A stretch of 64,000 bases of DNA from Ignelater luminosus (lineage: Eukaryota; Arthropoda; Insecta; Coleoptera; Elateridae): the NCBI GenBank assembly GCA_011009095.1, contig VTPC01000907.1:41254-105253 (forward strand). The letters run 5' to 3'. This document shows positions 25,274-37,161 of the stretch, piece by piece. Both the position numbers and the translations under genes were made by a program. Positions within the stretch are counted from its first letter, which is position 1. Every line of letters starts with the position of its first letter. The notes under the pieces were generated by a model. It saw only the letters and a program-made list of their open reading frames with translations. It was not told the DNA's origin and did not search any database.

Positions 25274-25730
25274 TTAGTAGTTTTTTTGCAAATACGCCGC
25301 TACTGCCATTGCTTCATCCCAAAACTGTAATAATAATCCTTCATTTATCAGTAGACTTATAATTGTCCCTCTCGGCCACTGTGTTATACTTCTTGATAAA
25401 CAATGAATAGTAATATTGCTGTTTTTGTATTTTATCTGGTTTTTTCGAAAATAACATGGTGCCATTATTAAATTTGGGTTCGTTATCACTGCGAATAACT
25501 TTTAACTTGTTATTCTGTTAATTTTCTAATATCTCCATTGTTTGCCTTAATCTTGCACATGTTTGACTGTCTGTGGTTAGAAGTTTGATGAACAGGTATC
25601 TTGAATAGGCATCTACCGTAACAAGGCCTTACTGATTTTTAACTAAAGTAAAAGTGCTTCATATCTTGTACAGGAACTGCATGGTATCAATATTCTTTAT
25701 AAAATACCCATGTTCCTCAGTCATTTCTTT
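25274..25730 (-). pseudogene. Ty1/copia-type Pol integrase remnant
   Basis: On the minus strand, going leftwards, pieces of a retroelement integrase core can be read in shifting frames: TVDAYSRYLFIKLL (first catalytic Asp) near 25600, KVIRSDNEPKFNNG (second Asp) near 25480, then a damaged QNG..AER region and LINEGLLLQFWDEAM with AAYLQK near 25300, the copia-type end of the core. In-frame stops and frameshifts are frequent. No LTRs, gag or reverse transcriptase were seen nearby, so this is an old isolated fragment. Confidence 0.7.
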
Positions 25731-27490
25731 TTTTCTAGTCCGTTTAGATACTAATTATTAATATAAACCAATTGTTTAAGGTGAGAATCTTAGGAGTTTC
25801 TATTTTGAGAAAAGTCTATTTTGTCCAGCTTTTTATTTATTCTTTCCTTCAACTGTAAATAAACCTTTTTACATTATTTTGCGATGCATATTATACTATA
25901 CATAGTCAGCGCTGGTTTCGTTTATTTTTCTCCTTTTACTTTTTTTTTCATAATCCCGTGGAAATTGTCTGATTTTGTTGAGACCCTTTTAAAATGTATC
26001 TAATCAAATCTAATAAATTCCTTCTAATCTGCAGTATTTTTAGGCTCTGGTAATTTATTCATTCGAAGACGAATTTTATTTGTATAAATTTAGATTTACT
26101 ACCTTGGTTACTTTTGACAATAATATTATTAGTAGTATTAATAGTTGTGGAATTAAATCAACAAATACTAATTCCAACCATATATTTATTTTTCTGTCGT
26201 TTATATTAGGTATTACCGTATTACGTATTACATGGGCATTACATAAAATTATAGTAGGTATACTTTGTTAATATCCCTAAAACAACTTTTTTTTTTAAAT
26301 TGTAGATGGCGATGATAGGGTTTTAAACAAAAAAACTGAAACAACTGCTATAACAATTAAACAGTTATTAGTTAAGTTTAAATTCAATTTATTTTTTTGT
26401 TCATAAGCTACTGAGATTATTATGGTTCTTATTCCAACTTATGCGTATTCCAAAGAAACTATCGTACTACAGACGGCGCTGCCACTGCAGGTTAATCGCT
26501 TTTACAGTAACCTACAGATATCTTTATTGTGCTTTTGATGTTGCCTAATCTGAAACGAACCAACAACGTGCAGTGGCGAGCAATATAACCTAGAATTTCC
26601 TTTTATGTACAACAGTAATCTCTTATTTGCAGAAAATACCTGCACGAAATTCTTCTCGCCTCACCGCGTGATGGTTTACAGCGAATTTAACGAAATGCCA
26701 ATATAACCTTGAAAATGGTCATGAAAAGTGCCGGACAATGCACCAATGCAATCACACGATTGTTGAATAGTAGTTAAATGTATTTTAAATGAAAAAAGTG
26801 TTTAATAATAAGTGTTTTTATCGAATTTCCTATTAATTATAAAATGTGATATAATTCCTTCTGGAATTCTCAAAAAAATAAATTTTGTTTTAAAAATTTC
26901 CTCTTGATTTTTTGCAACGATTCTCGTTCATGAGGACAGTGTCCTTTTAGAAAATATTTTTGAAATGAAGCATATGCCTTGGGATACATTCAAAAGTGAT
27001 AGTTTAATTCAACGATAATTTTTAATAAAATAGGGTTGCAAGTAAGTACACCTACTATTTCATCTGTAAATATTTGCGTTACTTTTTTACAAATATCTTT
27101 TATAAATATTTGTTTAATGGAAAAAGAGAATTTATGAGAATTGCGCTCAAGATATTATTTGAAAAACACTATCAATTTCTTAAAAATCTAAATTTGTTTA
27201 TATATTAAATTTTCAACATATAATTAGAAATTCCCAATAAATTATTGCTTAAATTTAAATTTTTCAAAGAATAGTCATTTCATATTTGCAGTTTGCAATT
27301 GTTTCTATTTCATTTTTATTTTCAATACATGTTGATATTTTTCTAATTAATCCACCACATTTACAAATAATATTTAGAATAGCTTTCATGTTACTTATAA
27401 CTGTTATTCTTTTACAGAACAATGTCCATAGATTAATATAAAGTGCCAAGGTGGTAAATGCATTAATAGGTGCTGTTGCCATACTTAGTA
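25731..27490. other. Non-coding; contains presumed 5' flank of the galactosyltransferase gene
   Basis: No coding region recognised up to the signal-anchor exon at 27494. A GC-richer patch at about 26455-26760 (for example CAGACGGCGCTGCCACTGCA) contrasts with its flanks and could mark a promoter or an old MITE. The antisense ORF 27264-27503 is discussed in the findings. Confidence 0.35.
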
Positions 27491-27493
27491 AAC

Positions 27494-27590
27494 ATGTATT
27501 CAAGAAACCGAATGAAACGATTCCTTTTTATATCATTTGTAATTAGTCTGTTCATTTATGTCGGTATACAAGTTCATCAATATCGAATAA
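27494..27590 (+). CDS. Beta-1,3-galactosyltransferase, candidate exon 1 (type II signal anchor)
   Basis: Encodes 32 residues plus one base: a short basic cytosolic tail (MYSRNRMKR), a hydrophobic membrane segment at residues 10-25 (FLFISFVISLFIYVGI), then a polar stem start. This is the layout of Golgi type II glycosyltransferases. The ATG has A at -3. The donor is CGAATAA|GTAAGTACC, a strong consensus, leaving phase 1. The catalytic exon at 54090 needs exactly a phase 1 partner, and joining the five exons gives 1050 nt, a complete 350-codon frame including the stop. The link over 26.5 kb is an inference. A second phase 1 candidate lies at 53462-53510. Confidence 0.65.
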
Positions 27591-28474
27591 GTAAGTACCA
27601 ATTATATACTTTCCTTTATAAATAAGACTAGCCCGTGACCATCTTATACTATAATACAGTTTGTTTCCAAACAGAGACGGCCATGAAATGTAAGGTACAT
27701 AATCATCTGACTGATTTTTAATTGTTAATTCAACTGTTTAATAGGTCAAAATAATATTAATAGATTATGAGGTTAAGTGCAGGTTAAATATTAGAGGTTT
27801 TTTGAAATGAACTTAACAATCTAGCTAGATAGATACGTAGATACGAAGTTCCAATATTTAGAATTCAGTCATATTTGCAAGAAATGCCAAACAATATGGA
27901 CCTAGAACTAGTTTAGAAAGTAAACTTGTAACATAATTACTTCGGGTTGTTAATTTAGATTAACTTAATTAATTTAAAGATTTTTTTCTGCCATTAATTA
28001 ATTAATAACATCAATTTAAAAAGGCTTCATTAATACTTTAATACTCATCTGAAGTAATTAACTCAAGAAATTGTTAATATTAACTATCAAGTTATTGGCT
28101 CTTGGAGTTTACTTCTTGTATCTGTCTGATGTTCTCAATATATCATATGTATATATGACAATTTCGAGTAACTTTTGCGTTGGTTTTAGATCTGAGTATC
28201 ATAAAGACTTGAAATATTTGCTTCATTTAAAATTTATGCAATGATCAGTAAGAGATTGTAAAGTTGAAGAATGACTATTATGAAATATCTTTTTACACGA
28301 GGCAAACTTTAATAGGTACCAATAATTAAGAAATTATCGTGTTAACAGTATTTAATTTATTCTTTGAGCTAGATCTACGTATAGTTAAAATTTCATAGTT
28401 ATGTAAGTTGGTTGACTTCAGTTTATGAAGTTCATTAGTTAGTATATTTATGTATAAGTAGCTGGTGTCCAAAA

Positions 28475-28699
28475 AGTCTCATAATCAAGTCATCCTTAAA
28501 ATGGAAAACATATGTCTGTTGTAATTACAAGGATTTTGTAAAATATCGTTGTTAATTCTCTCACAAAGTTGTCTAATATTGTTTTTTGAAAAGGCCTAAA
28601 GGCATTAAATAACACAATCATGCCCTGTACTGATTAATCTTTCATCAAAGAATTCTCTTAGGTTTCAAGGATGACTTGATTACCGAACTTTTTGGACAC
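28475..28699. mobile_element. Short MITE with 33-bp terminal inverted repeats
   Basis: Left arm GTGTCCAAAAAGT then TAATCAAGTCATCCTT; the right arm is its reverse complement apart from the four-base spacer (CTCA against TCGG in arm orientation). Total length 225 bp, non-coding interior. Target duplication not clear. The outer motif resembles mariner-derived MITEs. Confidence 0.75.
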
Positions 28700-29032
28700 T
28701 CATTATACAGAAATATAAATAACGAGACTACAAATGAAGATATGCAAGTTCATGACACAACTTATGAAGAAATGTTGCTATCTTCAGGTTACACCAAAGC
28801 AGAGTATCTTAACAGTTTATATCTAATTTGAAGATATTTTCTTTGCGCTTTCTAAAATTTATTTTGCTATCAGTCACAAGAAAAAAAGAGTTGCAAGGTA
28901 CAGTCAATTTCAATCACAGCAACAAAACCGCTTATGAATAGATAGTGCTTGATGCATTCGAAGATAATTGGGTGTTTCACTAAAACCACAGAGTAAATTA
29001 CATTTTGTGTTTTTCCATCACTCTATATTATA

Positions 29033-29144
29033 CAGGGTGGCCTAACAAAAACGAAACAGATTGAGTAATTCCCACGAAAATAATTTTTTAAAAAAACGCA
29101 AAAACACGTCGAATTGTATGGTGCTGACCTTTTGGCGAACACTG
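29033..29144. mobile_element. Small TA-flanked MITE-like repeat
   Basis: TA|CAGGGTGGCC on the left and GGCGAACACTG|TA on the right (inverted: CAGTGTTCGCC), 112 bp apart. TA flanks both ends. The arms match only partly beyond the first 12 bases, so this is an old or composite copy. Confidence 0.4.
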
Positions 29145-29782
29145 TATATAGGATGTTAATAAATAATACCAACAAACTGACAAGATAAATTTTTGGTGAC
29201 TTATTTTGAAATGGAACCTACAGTCAATTCTTATTAAAAGAAATTGATAGAAATTGCCTTCTAGATGTTCCAAGCTTACTTTTTATTATATGTGGAGTAT
29301 ACTCTATAGCTCAGATACGTAAGTGCATCAGAAGAAAAATGAAGAGAAACTTTCAATTTAATAATCAAGAGTAGTTGATAACACAGAATGTATTTCCCTA
29401 CAATCTTTCTTAATAAAATATTGATATCTTGAGACAAATAAGGACGATGCATATAGAAGAATTGTCTTTGAATGCCATTACTTCACAACTAAGACGAATG
29501 GACCACAGGTCTGGAAGAAAACTTCTATGATCATTAGAAACGTACCCTATCAGTTTGTCGATGGTATAATATTAACAACTTGTATCTATTGTTGAATAAT
29601 ACTATATTAATCTCACTGTTGTTTAGTTTATAATCAATTTATTGATAGTTAAGTTTAATTTCCGAATCAAATAAGTTAATACATGAATACCTAGATAAAT
29701 GAAAAACCAAGATTTGTTTATAAATGAAAAATTTTGGTCGAGGAGGTACAAAATGAAAATTGAAGATATGAAGTGAGTCCTG

Positions 29783-30538
29783 CAATGTTGCCAGGTATGG
29801 AGATTTTTCCCCAAATTGAGGATTTTTGAGCTTCGTGCAACTTGTTTTAATGGAAAAATAACGTTCTTTTTGAGTTTACTTTATTACTGCTGATAATAAT
29901 TAAAATTTTATTTTTGTTATTGGAGCAAGTATGAATTTTATAAATAAACAAGTTTTCTGAGAAATTGACAAAAAACCTTTCTTGGACGCATATTGGAGAA
30001 AAACCAAGGTTTGTAAACAATACTGGTGTGCTGTGTAGGCCTTCCTATTAGCAGCCACTTGTGATGGCAATGTTATTTTCATTATTTTATTACATTTTAT
30101 GTTGGAAATCAGGAAATTGTAAAAGTTGATTGCCGTGATGGCAGTTTTGAGCACGTATTGAAGGTGCCTATTTCTCGGTATTAGTCGGCATTTGTGATCA
30201 ACTTGTTGGAGGGAAACGTATAGGATGACCTACCGTTCACAGTATGCTATTATTTATGGACCTTGGAGGAAGAAAAATAATAAATATGATAAATCTTCAG
30301 ATTTGAAAATTTATGCCAGCTCTGGCAATGTTGGTTATAGCTGTAATCGCATTGTCGACGTAAAATTGCTGGACGGTTGGCAAGTAAGTAATCAGTGACA
30401 GCGCGTCAGCGGGATTACAGCTCGTGGACGACACCAACATTATTTCAAGAATTTCTGAAGTTGGGGATTTTTTACCGTTATTGGCGACGTTTTTGTTAGA
30501 TGGGTGAGGAAAAAGATCTTTTACACTTGGCAACACTG
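29783..30538. mobile_element. hAT-type non-autonomous element
   Basis: Left end CAATGTTGCCAGGT at 29783, right end (inverted) CAGTGTTGCCAAGT ending at 30538. CAGTGTTGCC is a classic hAT terminal motif. The 8 bp outside are GAGTCCTG (29775-29782) and GAGTAGTG (30539-30546), 6 of 8 identical, consistent with an aged 8-bp target duplication. The 88-codon minus ORF at the right end is not recognisable as a protein. Confidence 0.65.
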
Positions 30539-31157
30539 GAGTAGTGGCACCTTTCTCGTTCAAAGATGTTTTCGTTCCATGTAAAGCCCTGCCTAGTTAT
30601 TTACTATTTCTCACTTTATTTGCTAAACTCATTCACATTGTTTGTGCGTCACAGCTTGGATGGAAGCCCTGTAAAACTTGTGTGGTTTTATAATCTCATT
30701 TTCACTAAGTTTAAAGAGCTTTAGATTCATAAGGTTAAAAGCCAAGTAAAAAGTTTCCTTCAGAGATTTATTAACCAGCTTTAAATCAGGACTCTCAGAG
30801 TTGATGTTACACCACTGGACATAACAGATTAATAAATTTTATAACATTTGTATACCAAGCTATAGTTATATGGTTGTAAATAGCATTCATTAAAGAATCA
30901 AAAACAAAAAAATGTATTATACAGAAATCTTGATATGGGCTGCTGCTTAATTCTGGAACACCTAGTATAATAAGAATAATTTAATAGTAGTGTAGTAGTA
31001 GTAGTCTTTGACGTTAACAACAATATACAATACATCATACATTCTTAATCTTATGCGTGAATTTGCGTTGTTGGGTAAATGTTTACAATTAACTTTGTAT
31101 TTAAATCTAACTTAAAAATACTACTAATCTTGTTACTTAATGTTTAGATTTTACATA

Positions 31158-32062
31158 CAGTGCGTCCACATTTCGATGCTCACTATTGGGATCTCGGAAA
31201 TGGTAAGAGATACGAAGTCGGTTAAATTAGAAAAGATTTGGCTATTTTGGATATCATTTTACTTATGCCTTTGTTTTTTCAAAAAAGTTCACGGCTTACT
31301 AGATATTTGCTAAAACCGAAATTATCTTATATTTTTTTAAGTGAAATATCTCAGGAACGAGCAAAGATAGAAAAGAACAGCAAAGAGGGCGTTTTAGACA
31401 ATTTACTCCGAAACACAAAAAGTTATTTTCGCAATTGTCTTTTGTTTTACTTCGGCGGTGAAACGTAAATCCAAATTTTTTCTAATGGAACGCCTACTTG
31501 ATTTCCATATTACTGAACTGCACGCCTTAAATGCTTTTTAGTGATGCATGGTCTGACATAGCTATTCTTTTGTTTTACCAAGTTATGAAGTGAAAATCAT
31601 CTTTCATCATAGTGTGCCATGACATCTAACAGACAAAGTCGTGGAATTTTATCAAAGAAATTCATTTGTTATGCAAAAATTGCTAAAACAAAATAAATAC
31701 GCTTTTATGGGGCATTAGATGCTTAATTGATGCTATCTGTGAATGGTCGGTAAAGTATCTTAAAAGCATCTTTTGTTTTGTTTTAGCAATTGTTACATAA
31801 CATGTAATTTATCTGACAAAAATCAATGATTTTCATATGTTTAAAACCATGGCACACTAAGTAGGAAATGCTTTTTATTTAAAAAAAAAAATAAGATAGT
31901 TTCGTTTTTGGCAAATATCTAGTAAGCCGTGAACTTTTTTGAATAACAAAAGCATAAGTAAACTAATCTCCAAAATAGCCAAATCTTTTCTAATTTAACC
32001 GACTTCGTATCTCTTGCAATTTCCGAGATCCCAATAGTGAGCACTGAAATGTGGACACACTG
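31158..32062. mobile_element. Foldback MITE, full length (905 bp)
   Basis: Left end TA|CAGTGCGTCCACATTTC, right end the inverted form GAAATGTGGACACACTG|TA. The inverted repeats are about 190 bp long and run through TTTCGATGCTCACTATTGGG and AGATACGAAGTCGGTTAAAT. An inner inverted pair (AATTGCTAAAACAAAA and its complement) extends the fold. Only the left half has a copy at 23091; a diverged relative lies at 48844. The TA flanks and CAGTG ends suggest mobilisation by a mariner-type transposase. The element sits about 125 bp before the assembly gap. Confidence 0.82.
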
Positions 32063-32188
32063 TAACATATATATACAAATCCTTGTGGCACTTCTAGATT
32101 GCATATTTTTAACAACTGTATTTTATTAGATCTGATAATTTGATATTTATGCGTTAAATAACTCTCAAACTATCTGTTTGCCATACCC

Positions 32189-32763
32189 NNNNNNNNNNNN
32201 NNNNNNNNNNNNNNNNNNNNNNNNNNNNNNNNNNNNNNNNNNNNNNNNNNNNNNNNNNNNNNNNNNNNNNNNNNNNNNNNNNNNNNNNNNNNNNNNNNNN
32301 NNNNNNNNNNNNNNNNNNNNNNNNNNNNNNNNNNNNNNNNNNNNNNNNNNNNNNNNNNNNNNNNNNNNNNNNNNNNNNNNNNNNNNNNNNNNNNNNNNNN
32401 NNNNNNNNNNNNNNNNNNNNNNNNNNNNNNNNNNNNNNNNNNNNNNNNNNNNNNNNNNNNNNNNNNNNNNNNNNNNNNNNNNNNNNNNNNNNNNNNNNNN
32501 NNNNNNNNNNNNNNNNNNNNNNNNNNNNNNNNNNNNNNNNNNNNNNNNNNNNNNNNNNNNNNNNNNNNNNNNNNNNNNNNNNNNNNNNNNNNNNNNNNNN
32601 NNNNNNNNNNNNNNNNNNNNNNNNNNNNNNNNNNNNNNNNNNNNNNNNNNNNNNNNNNNNNNNNNNNNNNNNNNNNNNNNNNNNNNNNNNNNNNNNNNNN
32701 NNNNNNNNNNNNNNNNNNNNNNNNNNNNNNNNNNNNNNNNNNNNNNNNNNNNNNNNNNNNNNN
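32189..32763. other. Assembly gap (575 N)
   Basis: A run of N. The two open frames that span it are artefacts of translating N. Confidence 0.99.
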
Positions 32764-33500
32764 TCATAATCAAAACTTTACAAACTATTATCAGAAGTAG
32801 ATTTTCGTATTGTTCTAAATTTCTGTTAATTTATTATAGTAAATTCTTTATGCTTCCTTAAACCTATGTTAATTTATTTTGGTAAATTTCAAATCGAAAA
32901 GTCGTGTACCCTCCGGTGTCCGTCTGCAAAGTACTTTTATTCCCTTCCTTGTGCTCTTGATGCTTCTTCTATGTATCTGCTGTTGTTTTACACGTGATAA
33001 TCACAAAGTTACTAAAATTAACATTTTTAAGATTAACCACAATTAAGATTAATTCACAAGAATCCACAAACTATCTCCCTGTAATAATAAAATTAATAAA
33101 ATAAAAAATCACCGTAACAATACGCAATGCAACTAAATTGTTAATATACCATCACCAGCCACCTTACACGACTGCAACTGGAAAGAATCTAATACACAAT
33201 AAATAAAATAATAAGTAAAAAACACCTACTACTAATCAGCATTGTTGATTTTATTTTATTTAGTCTTATTATATTACAGCAGGGCTACGTTTGTTGCTTT
33301 CGTTATTGTTATGACTTAATATGACCGTTGACTTCCTAGAAATTCGTCAATCTGTGAAACAGTACCTATTCTACCTTAAAACATCGTATTAAATTGAAAT
33401 ATAATCCATTAACAACTAACAAAACAATATTAAAACAATATTAACAATGTTATACCTTTTAGTTTTTACTTTATCAATTATTTATGATAAAACGCTTTCA
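32764..33500. other. Non-coding AT-rich stretch right of the gap
   Basis: Nothing recognisable; short ORFs only. Confidence 0.4.
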
Positions 33501-35465
33501 TCGACCACTCGCCGACATGGCTATTATTTCCTTCAAATGCTATTTTCAACTATTTTTTTAAAAAGAAGCATATAACACTTCTTTCGTATTTTTATTTTTA
33601 TCTTCTCTTTACGGTGGTGAAGATTTCAAGTAGATAGGACGCACATTTCCCACGCAAATAACAAAAACGCACAACAAAATAAATTCACAAAAGAAGGTAT
33701 TTTTTTCTCAAACATTAATAAGAACTCTAGCCGAACTCAGTAGAATTGCTTATTTCATTAATATTATACTTATGGTGAGCAATGAGAGCGTAAATATCTC
33801 CCCGCAAGACGATTATTGACCACCCGAACGCATGCCTATGGGCACCAACTTTGCTAGGTTATATCGTCAAATCCAATTTAGAGGTGCAAGGGGTACTTTC
33901 TAGGAGAAATAGTGTATTACACTTTTTAGGTAGTCTTACCTTCTCTTTACGATGGTTAAGGTTTCGAGTCGATAGGACGTACCGTTCGGGCACAAATGAC
34001 AAAAAAGCAACAGCTACGAATTCACGAGAGATTTCAAAATTCTCTATCTCCGATAGATGCTATTTTAACGAAATCTAGAGGTAAAATGCACACACATTTG
34101 GGAAAGCTTCAAGCCAAATCTCAGCATTAATTCCTCAGAAACAACGACGATAGAAGGTATGAAAGGGAAACGGCACCCTCCCTCGGTTTTAAGGGTCTTT
34201 TTGGAAAAATGCGAGATTGGCTTAGAGAATTACGTATAGGCCACTAAAGTATATATTTATTGTAAAGAGTTCGTCTCTGTAGGTCAACGGGTGTCCATTT
34301 CATGGGCGTATCTCTATCGTTTTCAGTTTTTCGCGTTTTCGATCTAGAAGATGGTTTTATAGAAAAAAAGTGCATAGAACCTTTTTTGTTCTCCATTTCA
34401 CGGCGCATCAAACCACTACAACGACGTGTCCGTAGGAACTCGGATAACTGCCCCAGAAAGGTACAAAGAAAGGCAAATTACATTTTTGTGTTCTAATCGA
34501 CCCCAAAAACGAAGGAACGTCATTGTTACCCACATAGACTCGTTGCCCTCATGATGCTCTTTAGTTTAGAAGAGCTTCCAGCTTGATTGGACCATAATTA
34601 AGCGAGTTATGCATTTTTGAAGCGGACATTCTGACACGATGCGGAAAAAAGCACGATATTAACGGAATCGAGTCGGGTTTTTTCGAGTAGGTAGAGAAAC
34701 ACTCCTAGAACACAGATCTTAAATATTATGTCGTTCGGGCCATCAGAACTGTTTTGGTGAGGGTTGCAAAATTTGCAAAAAGCCCGAACGGTTTTTCGGA
34801 CAAATTCGGGGCTTCTTCTATTATAACTGGAAATTCGTTTTTACTGGCCTATAATACTCGCAAATCCACATCGCACGGCGAAAACCAGATGCCCATAGCT
34901 ATTATGGTATCCGAGATAGAAGCTAGTTTGGGTTTTACCTGTTGCGTCCTCTAGCGGCCAAACTGCAGCAAGTAGAGAATCGGCTTTAACGGCGCCAGAA
35001 AGACATACTAAAGTACGGCGTTAGTTCCGGTTTCGATATCTCGGAAAAACCCCCACGGACGCCTATAGACCCAAATTTGAAACTACCTAGGGCAATGCAC
35101 TCCTGGGAGAAAATACGACAGAATTCACTTGGTCCCAGATCGCTAGGGTTGCCCATAAGGCCTCAGTAGATTTTGTTCATTTTCGCCGCTAGGTGTCACC
35201 GCGTTCGCTCCATGTGCACAGTGTACTTGTAGGACCTTATGCTTCACCTACGCTCCAAGTCTGGCCAAAATCGGCCCACCCGTTCTCGAGTTATTCCGGT
35301 TTTTAGTTTTCAAAAACTGCAAAATTTCCAACTTTGACCCCCCCTTGCTCCCCTCCTAACAGGGCGATTAATGATTTGACGCCAGATTATGACTTCCCTA
35401 GGATCGACCTATCGATTGGCCCTAGTCTCGTTCGAAGGGCAGAGAGAATTTATTGATGTAAATTA
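33500..35465. repeat. GC-richer repetitive block of unknown class
   Basis: About 2 kb clearly richer in G+C than the rest of the window, with no long ORF. It contains an internal direct repeat. TTCTCTTTACGGTGGTGAAG and following (33603) recurs at 33941 (TTCTCTTTACGATGGTTAAG), with similarity before (GACCACCCG…GGCTAT-like) and after (GATAGGACG…AATTCAC), giving a unit of about 338 bp. The phrase CTTATGGTGAG.AA occurs both near 33770 and near 35475. Text such as TCTGGCCAAAATCGGCCCAC and CGAGTTATTCCGGTTTTTAG looks like a satellite or large non-autonomous transposon. Its left part may be in the gap. Confidence 0.5.
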
Positions 35466-37085
35466 TTTGATTCTTATGGTGAGTAACAAAATTTGTTATA
35501 CATATCATTTAATTTCAGCTTATTATTATTTATTATATTGCTAAACTAATGTTATAATCTTTAAAAATGAATTAAAAAACAACATTTGTGTTATATAAAT
35601 AACAATATAAAGATATAGCCTTAACTTAAATCTAATTTTAAATATACATAATGAGCTAACATTATTTACAATTTAGTAATGTACATAAAGATGTTAACCA
35701 AATATCCAATCAGCTTTATTAGTGCTACTTAACTCTATTTTGTTCGGTTGAAACCTAATAATAATGATATAAATTGCTTTATTTTTTTTACAAACAAAAT
35801 TTGCAAGATTTTAATATTTCTTTATGTTTAACAATAAAATAACTTAAGATTATTTATAATTATATAATGTTTTAATTATTCTGCAAATTTTCTAATTAAA
35901 TGATCATTTTACATGACATTTACATTTACTCCTATCTAATTTCCTCCACTCCCATTTTTACTAAATAATCTATAATGAACCTAAGTAGGTTAATAGCATT
36001 TGGGATTTAAATCTTTTCATTATATTGATTGAATTTTTTTTCTGAATAATTTGTTAGTAATGTTTTTATATTCATTTTCTGGTTACCGATGGTATCTCAA
36101 TAATAAATAACGATTAATATCTGTTTTTCAAATATACTGTAATTATACAGTTTTGTTCAACTGTGAACTTATTTATCTAATAGGCTGTTTCCGTTTTTCC
36201 TCACTAGTTTGCAACAATTTAGCCTTCATGCTTCACAGAATTTATACATTAAATTTCCTGGTAGACTGTTTAGTTTTGTTAATTTTTAAAAATTATAAAC
36301 GTTCATTGCAGATTAAATTATTTAATGTTATTAAAAGCACAATCTATCCTTTTTAAAAGTATGACAAAATTTTTGTCCACGATGTTCACAAAAAAAAATT
36401 AGTGTTGCTGATATCTAAGAATTAAAATCGTGTGATATACTATCTAGCAGTGTCATGCCCTTTTTAGCATAACTTTTTCATTAGTTATTAATAACTATAA
36501 AATATAATATTTATGTAACATTAAAAATTGTTTACTTTCTGTATTTCTGGTATTACTTTTAAGCATCCAATTGCTGCTGTTAAATAATAGTAGTTGGGAT
36601 TAATTTACAGAATGTAAAAGTATTGGTTTTCATTAAAATTATTCTAGTAGAAAGTAAAATTTAAATTAAAACAGAAGCTAAATATTGCATAAAGGTAAAT
36701 AGATATTAACCATAAAAATACTGATAAGGTTAAAACGTGTCATTGTTTTAAATGAATGCAGATTAATATATTTACTATAAAATACTTTACTATCTATTAC
36801 CTTGCTGTTATTAATATTTTATATACTCGTTAAAGAATTTGACATTATAAGAAATTATAATTATTTTTGAAATAATCAAATTTGGAATTTCTCAATTTTA
36901 ATGGTATTTTTTCTAATCGTTTTGTGAGATACATAGAAGAAAAAGTAATATAATAACTAATAAGTAATAATAAGTTTTTTCATTTATGTACCTAATCTGA
37001 CATCTGCCAAAGTTATCCTCAAACTTCACAGTAAATTAATGTTTTTTTTCCATTTTGTGTAAACAATTATAAAAAATTTTGTTTG
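35466..37085. other. Non-coding AT-rich stretch
   Basis: No gene, repeat or structured element recognised apart from A/T runs. Confidence 0.4.
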
Positions 37086-37090
37086 ATACA

Positions 37091-37161
37091 CGTGCGCTGT
37101 CACTTTTCAGGCACTCAAATTTCGGCCTTGAGCTTGAAATGTGGCGTGACAGCGCACTTGT
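37091..37161. repeat. Short hairpin with 12-bp perfect arms
   Basis: GTGCGCTGTCAC near 37091 and its exact complement GTGACAGCGCAC ending near 37157, with an inner CTCAA/TTGAG stem. It may be a small palindromic MITE or a structured transcript. The GC content contrasts with the flanks. Confidence 0.45.

Noticed and set aside
31238-31468. 76-codon ORF as a gene
   Set aside because: It lies inside the arm of the foldback MITE and is repeated, broken, in the copy at 23091.
32165-32861. Two ORFs of about 200 residues across the gap
   Set aside because: They consist almost entirely of N translated as X.
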